From assembly GCA_021203805.1 (NCBI GenBank), contig JAJQAM010000024.1, positions 1 to 6,316 on the forward strand: a DNA stretch of 6,316 nucleotides. The letters run 5' to 3'. The position numbers were made by a program, and so were the translations under genes. A model generated the notes under the pieces. It did no database searches. It was not told the origin of the DNA and saw only the letters and a program-made list of their open reading frames with translations. Position 1 is the first letter of the stretch; every line of letters begins with the position of its first letter. This document shows, one piece after another, positions 1 to 4,856 of the stretch. Source of the DNA: Coprobacillus sp. (GTDB lineage Bacteria; Bacillota_I; Bacilli_A; RFN20; CAG-826).

Positions 1-353
1 ACCTCGGTATCATCGCCGCCGTCCTTTTCCTTGGCGTATACGCCTATCTCGTTGATATAATAGCCCTCAGTTACGAGCGGCTCGAGAGTGACGGGATCCT
101 GATTAGTGAGTAAGGCCGTGAGCTTGACCGAGTTATCGGTATACACTGTCACGCCTGACATGGCATAACTGTTTTTAAGTGACTTGAGACTTGTGCGAGC
201 CTGTAAGGCGGCGACCGTCTCCTCATCCGCGCTATAAGTACCGTCGCCGATTACCATCCGGGTAAACTCGATCGAGCACTCGCCGGCCTGAGCCTTGGTA
301 AGGAGCGCGATACCGCCGTTAGTCATCACGGCGGGATTAAAAGGCATAGGCAT
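1..353 (-). CDS. Tail fibre protein, N-terminal part (P2 gpH-like, tail-collar fibre N-domain); runs off the window
   Basis: This is the beginning of a tail fibre gene, with 117 complete codons visible and the frame open to base 1. In P2-type tails this protein binds the baseplate through its N-terminus, next to gpI, and recognises the host with its distal part, which lies outside the window. The visible part fits the tail-collar fibre N-terminal family: an opening MTNGGIALLTKAQAGE (residues 10-25), a VIGDG segment near 34-38, and the family's typical EGYYINEIGVYAK stretch at about 96-108, followed by a charged turn (EKDGGDD). The ATG at 353-351 is preferred because AGGAGG at 363-368 sits 9 nt upstream; a second ATG at 347 would be 15 nt away. 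It begins 4 nt after the gpI-like stop, so the two are probably co-translated. Family assignment is fairly sure; specificity cannot be judged. Confidence 0.85.
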   Translation of the reverse strand, partial: MPMPFNPAVMTNGGIALLTKAQAGECSIEFTRMVIGDGTYSADEETVAALQARTSLKSLKNSYAMSGVTVYTDNSVKLTALLTNQDPVTLEPLVTEGYYINEIGVYAKEKDGGDDTE

Positions 354-357
354 AAAT

Positions 358-1002
358 TTACTCCTCCTTTACTATTGATTTATATTTGCTCATCGACGCC
401 ATACCGACGTTGATAGTCTGATCTGTTTCTTCGGTGACTTTATAGCCGTCTCTTACGGCCGCCGGGTGGTAACTCGAGTGTCCGCCTACTCCGGCATAAA
501 AATCTAAATCGGCCTCACGGTGTACGCTGATAGAGCCGAGGTGCGAACGCGTGTTCTTTACCCGCTTTACCATCTCGCTAAAGTACGCGACGTTATCCTC
601 GCCGAGAGGCGTGTCGGTCACGATCTTAAACCAGTAAGGCTCACCGTCATACTCAAACCACTCCTGCACCTCGCCGTAGCCGAACACGATCTCGACCAAT
701 TCCTCGACCGCCGCCGGAGTGCCGGCCGTCATATACCACAATAAGGTGTTACGCACGAGCGATCTCTTGGTCTCGATATCGAGGTCCTCAGAGTAGTACT
801 GAGTGCGTAACTCAACGGCGAGATAGTCTAATATCTCCTCCGGAGCGGTATCTATCGAGCAATAGATATAAACCGTCTGAGCATAGTGATATATGAGCCG
901 GGTGCCGCATTGTAACGCGGCCGAGTACGCCTGTATGACGGGATCGTTTTTGACGTTGCCCGGTAAGAGGTCGGTCAGCTGACCATCGTAGTAATCAATC
1001 AT
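358..1002 (-). CDS. Baseplate wedge protein, P2 gpI-like
   Basis: This encodes a 214-residue baseplate wedge protein of the P2 gpI family, which joins gpJ in the wedge and anchors the tail fibre. P2 gpI is about 176 residues, so this copy is somewhat longer. The conserved core is at residues 61-127: LAVELRTQYY, a helix containing KRSLVRNTLLWY, then GTPAAVEELVE, FGYGEVQEWFEYDGEPYWF. That order (LAxEL, KR-x-LVR, GT-x-AAVE, EWFEY-x-G-x-P-Y-x-F) is the family signature. The C-terminal 45 residues, with GVGGHSSYHP and NVGM, are less typical and may contact the fibre; this is inference. The start is set at ATG 1002-1000 (MIDYYDG), because GGAGG at 1011-1015 is 8 nt upstream, while the upstream in-frame TTG at 1008 is only 2 nt away. 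The gene overlaps the gpJ-like stop by 8 nt, consistent with coupled translation. Confidence 0.88.
   Translation of the reverse strand: MIDYYDGQLTDLLPGNVKNDPVIQAYSAALQCGTRLIYHYAQTVYIYCSIDTAPEEILDYLAVELRTQYYSEDLDIETKRSLVRNTLLWYMTAGTPAAVEELVEIVFGYGEVQEWFEYDGEPYWFKIVTDTPLGEDNVAYFSEMVKRVKNTRSHLGSISVHREADLDFYAGVGGHSSYHPAAVRDGYKVTEETDQTINVGMASMSKYKSIVKEE
361..370 (-). promoter_or_regulatory. Ribosome binding site of the tail fibre gene, inside the end of the gpI-like gene
   Basis: On the minus strand this reads AAAGGAGGAG and lies within the last codons of the gpI-like gene, ending just before its TAA. It places the fibre start at the ATG at 353-351 rather than the in-frame ATG at 347. Confidence 0.75.
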
Positions 1003-2149
1003 CCTCAAGCCCTCCGTAGATTATGTTGCACTGACCGAGTACCGGTAACGCCGTGTCCGCTATGACGGTAAACTCGGGCTCATTTACATCTACACGCTTT
1101 ACGCCGGCCTTTTTCATGTACTGTATCAATGTGCCCGGCTCGATATCGCGGCCGATCTTGCCCGCTTGCCACTCGATATAATCCTGCACGGCCTGAGCGG
1201 CCTGAGCCTGTATCGTAACCGCCTGATCTGAGTCTGAGGTATTGATATAGTACGTGACGTCGATATCGTAAGAGGCGGTATCGGGTGCCGCGACCTGTAC
1301 GTAATCGGTGAGCGGCCTCTTGCCTCTTTGCTGTAACTGCTCCTCCATACGCGCGATCCATGCCTCATCGGGTAGCGAACCGTCTGAGAGCGTGAACCTT
1401 ATATCGACTACTCCGGGCGTCGGCGAGGTAGCGAGAACGTCGCCGATCTCATCGGATAGCTGTTTAGCCCAATATATGTAAGCGTCATCCGGCCCGGCCG
1501 TTGAGTAGCTCGACGGCGCGAGATACACTCTCTCGGCGAGGCTCTGATCTGACTCCTCATCGGTGCCGCCTGAGCTCGTATCGATATTAGTCACGCTCGC
1601 GATAAACGCTACCGGGTCGACCAGTACCGTTAATTCGTTCGGCATAAAGCCGTTACCTTTTTCACCGGCCTCGGTGCAAGTCATCGTTATCTCTATCTCG
1701 GTATCGCCTATCGGTATCTCGTGATACTCGGTAGTCTCAAAATACACATCATACGAGGCCGTGATACGGGACCCGGCCGGTATAGCCGTAGCCGACTCAC
1801 GAGGCTCAGCGAGACGCCATACGGTGTTCACGGTAGCCTTTTGCGGGTCGAGTGCCGCGACGCCCTTAAAAGCCGCGAGATTCTTTAAGTAATCTCCGTA
1901 CGAGTACTTTAAGAGATTCATCTTGCCGGCCTTATCGCAATTCTGTAAGCCTTGGTATATGATCTGAGCCGAGGCGAGTATAAGGAGCCGGTAAGGGTCG
2001 GCGCGGGCGAGTACGATACTCTTACCCGTGATATTTTTGTAAGTCTCCTGAAACGTGTTTAACATCTGAGTCTGCACGTCCTCGAGAGTGAGATTATCGA
2101 TAAAACTTATGTCCGGTAAACTGTCTAAGCTTTCAAGATCATCAGCCAT
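995..2149 (-). CDS. Baseplate wedge protein, P2 gpJ-like (Baseplate_J family)
   Basis: This encodes a 384-residue baseplate wedge subunit of the Baseplate_J family (P2 gpJ, about 302 residues; B. subtilis XkdT is a related example). It forms the inner wedge with gpI and links the hub to the sheath. Visible family landmarks in order: an N-terminal helical region with YGDYLKNLAAFKGV (84-97), IPAGSRI (123-129), GEKGNGF (162-168), the diagnostic GGTDEESDQSLAERV (194-208), YSTAGPDDAYIYWAK (215-229), GKRPLTDYVQV (276-286), and a C-terminal domain with GRDIEPGTLIQYM and GVKRVDV (333-355). The ATG at 2149 has AGGAGGG at 2157-2163, spaced 7 nt, overlapping the TAG of the upstream gp25-like gene. The 3' end overlaps the gpI-like start. 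I see no frameshift or missing block. Confidence 0.93.
   Translation of the reverse strand: MADDLESLDSLPDISFIDNLTLEDVQTQMLNTFQETYKNITGKSIVLARADPYRLLILASAQIIYQGLQNCDKAGKMNLLKYSYGDYLKNLAAFKGVAALDPQKATVNTVWRLAEPRESATAIPAGSRITASYDVYFETTEYHEIPIGDTEIEITMTCTEAGEKGNGFMPNELTVLVDPVAFIASVTNIDTSSGGTDEESDQSLAERVYLAPSSYSTAGPDDAYIYWAKQLSDEIGDVLATSPTPGVVDIRFTLSDGSLPDEAWIARMEEQLQQRGKRPLTDYVQVAAPDTASYDIDVTYYINTSDSDQAVTIQAQAAQAVQDYIEWQAGKIGRDIEPGTLIQYMKKAGVKRVDVNEPEFTVIADTALPVLGQCNIIYGGLEDD
1011..1016 (-). promoter_or_regulatory. Ribosome binding site deciding the gpI-like start
   Basis: The minus strand reads CGGAGG here, inside the 3' end of the gpJ-like gene. Spacing to ATG 1002 is 8 nt, which is normal. 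Spacing to the in-frame TTG at 1008 is 2 nt, too short for initiation, so the TTG start can be rejected. Confidence 0.7.
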
Positions 2150-2161
2150 CTTGCCGCCCTC

Positions 2162-2518
2162 CTATTCCTCATCTATTTCCTCAACTTCGTCATCGTTTTC
2201 CTCATCGTCCTCGTAGTCCTCATTGACGCCTACCCGGACGACGTTCTTTATCTGACCCTCATCATGTTCGGACGTGATACTCACCACAACTACCCGGGGC
2301 TCATATTCGTCTATCTTGTCCGTGATCTCGAGCGCGATCTGATTCTGAGCTATCGGCCCCGGCATTCCGATATATTGCATATCGATACCGAAGTTACGGT
2401 CGCCGGGCCATGTGCCCGCGGGGGTCGATAATAAAAACTCGATATTTCTCTTGATCTCCTCGAGCTCGCTCGCGCTCATGTAATCAAAGCCGACGAACTC
2501 GGCCGTTATATTCGCCAT
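2162..2518 (-). CDS. Sheath initiator / baseplate protein, gp25-gpW-like, with acidic C-terminal tail
   Basis: This encodes a 118-residue protein of the T4 gp25 / P2 gpW family (P2 gpW is about 115 residues). Such proteins sit between wedge and sheath and seed sheath polymerisation. The fold is supported by the helix EEIKRNIEFLLSTPAGTWP (20-38) followed by GDRNFGIDM (39-47), the usual initiator signature, then the helix EITDKIDEYEPRVVV (64-78) and the strand NVVRVGV (92-98). The last 20 residues are almost pure Asp/Glu (15 of 20), which I do not recognise as usual for the family. Start ATG 2518 is preceded by AGGAGG at 2525-2530 with a 6-nt spacer; the upstream gpU-like stop is 12 nt away. 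The location just before the gpJ-like gene is the same as in P2, where W precedes J, and supports the call. Confidence 0.9.
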   Translation of the reverse strand: MANITAEFVGFDYMSASELEEIKRNIEFLLSTPAGTWPGDRNFGIDMQYIGMPGPIAQNQIALEITDKIDEYEPRVVVVSITSEHDEGQIKNVVRVGVNEDYEDDEENDDEVEEIDEE

Positions 2519-2530
2519 ACCGCCCCTCCT

Positions 2531-2923
2531 TTACGAGTATTCCTCTAACGTCACGCTACACGTAGCTCTCACGAGCTCGCCCTTGTTCATGATCTCGTCC
2601 CACGTCTCCGAACACTGAGTCATAACATACTTGCCGACCTTGGTGCCCCCGATCACGAGGGAGTACGGCGTGCCGTTCGTAACGCATTTCTCTATTGTTT
2701 TGAGCGTCGTACGGGGCCGTACACCGTGTCTCGCGTCGAGAGTTATATTAAAGGTGACCTTAGAGTTGTCAGGCCCGAGAAATTGTCTCTCGGGGGCCTT
2801 GCCGACGATCTCATGGTCGACCCAGCGAGAGGAGACCTCTTTCTTGAAACCTGAGAAATTTAATATCTTAGAGTCCGAAGTCTCGAACGTGATCTTGGAT
2901 CCGAAATTCCCTATCTGAGCCAT
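2531..2923 (-). CDS. P2 gpU-like tail protein
   Basis: This encodes a 130-residue protein that resembles the P2 gpU family of contractile tails. Supporting marks: a tryptophan-led strand (SSRWVDHEIVGKAP, 31-44), QFLGP (47-51), TFNITL (57-62), GVRP (67-70), VIGGTKVGKYVM (90-101), ETWDEI (106-111) and a C-terminal SVTLEEY (123-129). The QFLGP / G-x-Y-V-M / E-T-W order is what the family shows. The homologous R-pyocin component sits around the hub near the tube end; that role is carried over by inference. The start is set to ATG 2923 because AGGAG at 2931-2935 is 7 nt upstream; an in-frame GTG at 2929 is only 1 nt from it. It begins 2 nt after the spike stop. Its place between spike and gp25 differs from P2, where U lies between T and D. 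Confidence 0.75.
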   Translation of the reverse strand: MAQIGNFGSKITFETSDSKILNFSGFKKEVSSRWVDHEIVGKAPERQFLGPDNSKVTFNITLDARHGVRPRTTLKTIEKCVTNGTPYSLVIGGTKVGKYVMTQCSETWDEIMNKGELVRATCSVTLEEYS

Positions 2924-2925
2924 AA

Positions 2926-3318
2926 TCACACTCCTAAAAGATTTATCGCGGCTATAATCTGACTCAGCGTCGCCGAGCCTGAGCCGTCATGAAAAGTTAT
3001 CGAGCCGTTGCTGTACTGTATATAAGCCTCGCCGGCCGAAGCGCCGAGCTCTTTGCGATATACCCCGGCACCGCTCACCGCGGGCTTGTTCTTGTTATTC
3101 CAGTAATTGCCGAGCACATATCCGGCCTCGTTACCGTTAGAGAGAGATACCACCAGTACGTAAGACTCGAGAGCCGGCATTTTATACTCGCCGTTAAAAG
3201 AGAGCACGGGCAAGTCTTTAGTAGTAGTCGCATCCTTATCGTTAAAGACTACCGAGATCATGCCCGACTCGTAATTTATCTTTGATACCTGACCTATCCT
3301 TATCTGTCCGCCTTCCAT
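2926..3318 (-). CDS. Baseplate spike / assembly protein, P2 gpV-like, short
   Basis: This encodes a 130-residue spike protein with a gpV-type N-terminal OB fold. In contractile tails the spike is a trimer at the tip of the tube, below the hub, and punctures the outer cell envelope. Residues 6-73 show the family pattern: IRIGQVSKINYESGMISVVF (6-25), a PVLSF strand (37-41), MPALESYVLVVSL (47-59, matching the usual P-x-x-G-x-x-V-x-V-x-x), and a GYVLGNYWN strand (66-74, the usual V-L-G turn). The C-terminal part is short (YIQYSNGSITFHDG, 99-112) and ends in a hydrophobic segment; P2 gpV is about 211 residues. The metal-binding HxH of many spike tips is not visible. Start ATG 3318 lies 3 nt after the hub stop, with GAGGTG at 3325-3330 and a 6-nt spacer. 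Confidence 0.8.
   Translation of the reverse strand: MEGGQIRIGQVSKINYESGMISVVFNDKDATTTKDLPVLSFNGEYKMPALESYVLVVSLSNGNEAGYVLGNYWNNKNKPAVSGAGVYRKELGASAGEAYIQYSNGSITFHDGSGSATLSQIIAAINLLGV
2931..2935 (-). promoter_or_regulatory. Ribosome binding site deciding the gpU-like start
   Basis: AGGAG on the minus strand lies inside the last codons of the gpV-like gene. The spacing is 7 nt to ATG 2923 and only 1 nt to the in-frame GTG at 2929, so the ATG start is favoured. Confidence 0.7.
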
Positions 3319-3321
3319 GCC

Positions 3322-4587
3322 TCACACCTCTCTTATCGAGTCCGGAGATACATACCCGATACACTCGCCGCCCTGACGTTTGCTCACGCCATACTTGTAC
3401 GGTCCGGCCGGAGCGATATCAGCGATATACATACGCGTATCGCTGTATGCCTCTGAGAGGCCGCCAGTGGCCGCGTAATAGACGGGACCGTTGACAGTGA
3501 CCGCTTCACCCTCGGTGACCGTCTCGGCCGTTGACGGCGTTTCTGTGGCCTCAGGCAAGGGCGTGATAAAGTCTATCCGGTCCTGTACCTTGTGTAACTC
3601 GAGATCCATCGTATAGCCGGTAGAGCCGCCTATATTGTGGGTGATCTTATCGATAAAATATTTGCCGTTGAGCTCATACGCTCCGGTGACGTAGATACAC
3701 CGTCCGGCCGCGAGCTTTAAGTTAGCCCTGATCGTAGCCGTCATAGTAACGGCCGATCTGTTTTCCTTATTGACCGCCGCGCAAGCCTTGCGAAAAGCGT
3801 CATCGGCATTATCGACCTCTTCCGTGACGGTGAGCATACGGCCCTCTAAGCCTACGGACATCTCGATCTCGGTATCATCGTCCCCGTTAGTGTAAGTAAG
3901 GACCGCGCCGGTATAAGTACCCGTGAGCGCGGCCTCATATTCCCAACTCTGAAATTTTTTGATACTGTAAGTCGCTACCGATCTCTCATCCTCATATAAG
4001 CCGATATCGTAGATAATCAGCTTGCCGTAATAGACTTTCATGACAAGGCCGTACTCCTCGCAGACCCGGTTGAGAAACTCGCAGTCGGTCTCCTCGGTCT
4101 GTTCGATAGTCTCTATCTTTACCTCGCCGGCATCATATACGAGAGTGAGATAGTACTTATCGGCGATAGCCTGAGCCATCTCCTGTAACGTGACTATCTG
4201 CCATGTGTACGTACGTTCGGTCGCTCTAAAATCCTGACACTCGGGCACCGAAGTACCGTTTATGGTACACGTCAGAGTCGGCCCCGAGAATTGCATATCG
4301 TCGCAACAAAATTTACCGCAAGGGTAAGACTTGGTCCGTCCGGCCGTGTCCCAGCTCTCGGTCTTTATCGTAGCCTTTATCTTATCGCCGATCTCGGGGA
4401 GCCATCTGTTACACCACTTGAGATCGACGTTGCTCAGCTTGAGCGAGAAGGTATCGCTCTCACCGCTCGCCGCGTCGACGTAAGAAAAAGACTCTATATA
4501 TGGAGCAAGAGCCGAGGCCGTTCGGGACCTCGACTCTCCTTTAGGTATATAAGTTATATTTACTTTAGCTTGACGGGGGCTTGCCAT
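3322..4587 (-). CDS. Baseplate hub protein, P2 gpD-like (late control D family), with C-terminal SH3-like extension
   Basis: This encodes a 421-residue hub protein related to P2 gpD (about 387 residues) and B. subtilis XkdQ. The trimeric hub closes the tube end and carries the spike. Residues 26-80 form the first beta domain (FSYVDAASGESDTFSLKLSN). Residues 163-194 carry the hub signature: IEQTEETDCEFLNRVCEEYG followed by KVYYGKLIIYD. Residues 295-334 (GRCIYVTGAYELNGKYFIDK onwards) complete the fold. A Pro/Thr/Glu-rich linker (about 341-365) leads to an extra C-terminal module (367-421) with GPVYYAATGG, YIADIAPAGPYKYGV and GYV, which looks SH3-like. Start ATG 4587 follows AGGAGGT (4594-4600) by 6 nt; the upstream LysM gene's TAA overlaps that site. 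The gene lies between LysM protein and spike, as expected for a hub. Confidence 0.87.
   Translation of the reverse strand: MASPRQAKVNITYIPKGESRSRTASALAPYIESFSYVDAASGESDTFSLKLSNVDLKWCNRWLPEIGDKIKATIKTESWDTAGRTKSYPCGKFCCDDMQFSGPTLTCTINGTSVPECQDFRATERTYTWQIVTLQEMAQAIADKYYLTLVYDAGEVKIETIEQTEETDCEFLNRVCEEYGLVMKVYYGKLIIYDIGLYEDERSVATYSIKKFQSWEYEAALTGTYTGAVLTYTNGDDDTEIEMSVGLEGRMLTVTEEVDNADDAFRKACAAVNKENRSAVTMTATIRANLKLAAGRCIYVTGAYELNGKYFIDKITHNIGGSTGYTMDLELHKVQDRIDFITPLPEATETPSTAETVTEGEAVTVNGPVYYAATGGLSEAYSDTRMYIADIAPAGPYKYGVSKRQGGECIGYVSPDSIREV
3325..3331 (-). promoter_or_regulatory. Ribosome binding site of the gpV-like gene, next to the hub stop codon
   Basis: AGAGGTG on the minus strand directly precedes the TGA of the hub gene (3322-3324) and is 6 nt from ATG 3318. 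It is a weaker match than the other sites in the window, lacking the full AGGAGG, so spike translation probably depends on ribosomes ending the hub gene. Confidence 0.6.
3325..3489 (-). other. Predicted SH3-like C-terminal module of the hub protein
   Basis: Residues 367-421 of the hub follow a low-complexity linker rich in Pro, Thr and Glu. The pattern is a VYYAATGG strand, an IADIAPAG segment, PYKYGV, and a closing CIGYVSPDSI. It resembles short SH3-like modules in tail proteins that end with an aromatic 'G-W/Y-V' strand. This is pattern recognition only; the role (peptidoglycan binding or docking of another tail protein) is unknown. Confidence 0.5.
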
Positions 4588-4593
4588 AGACTC

Positions 4594-4602
4594 ACCTCCT
4601 TA
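4594..4602 (-). promoter_or_regulatory. Stop codon fused to the ribosome binding site between the LysM and hub genes
   Basis: The minus strand reads TAAGGAGGT. The TAA ends the LysM-like gene and its final A is also the first base of AGGAGGT, which serves the hub ATG after a 6-nt spacer. A terminating ribosome would sit directly on the next initiation site, which favours coupled, balanced synthesis. Confidence 0.7.
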
Positions 4603-4845
4603 AACGTCATACGGGTCAATGCCCGAGCTCGTAGTCGAGTTTCTCCACGGCGGCATAGTGCCCTCGAGACTCTCAGGCAACGGCGGCACATAGAGCACCT
4701 CACCGCCTGAGAATACGAGTACGTCTAAGTAGTCGTAGTTATTCTCCATCACGTAGTCGGCGTATATCTCATCGCCGTATACATCGAAGGCGATCTGATC
4801 CCACGTCTGACCCTGATAAGTTGTATAAGACGTCTTTCTCGCCAT
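4600..4845 (-). CDS. LysM-like tail protein X (P2 gpX-like)
   Basis: This encodes an 81-residue protein of the phage tail protein X family (P2 gpX, about 67 residues), a LysM-type fold that in contractile tails bridges the hub or tube to neighbouring baseplate parts. The LysM pattern is clear: YTTYQGQTWDQIAFDVYGDE (7-26), a helix with ADYVMENN (29-36), YLDVLVFSGGEVLYVP (39-54) ending in the typical strand and proline. About 25 residues follow (PWRNSTTSSGIDPYDV), a flexible tail ending in I-D-P-Y-D-V. Start ATG 4845 follows AGGAGG at 4851-4856 with a 5-nt spacer; the tape measure TAA lies just upstream. The gene sits between tape measure and hub, as in P2 and R-pyocins, where X precedes D. Confidence 0.87.
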   Translation of the reverse strand: MARKTSYTTYQGQTWDQIAFDVYGDEIYADYVMENNYDYLDVLVFSGGEVLYVPPLPESLEGTMPPWRNSTTSSGIDPYDV

Positions 4846-4856
4846 ACCGCCCTCCT

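Noticed and set aside
1080..1368. Two minus-strand open frames of 80 and 93 codons inside the gpJ-like gene
   Set aside because: They are out-of-frame, Arg-rich readings of a gene with a full set of Baseplate_J motifs.
2631..3494. Plus-strand open frames of 70 to 98 codons opposite the gpU-like, spike and hub genes
   Set aside because: All are antisense to genes with family motifs and none shows domain-like sequence.
4291..4710. Plus-strand open frame of 139 codons across the LysM-hub junction
   Set aside because: It is antisense to two clear genes, has an Arg-rich shadow-frame composition and no family resemblance.
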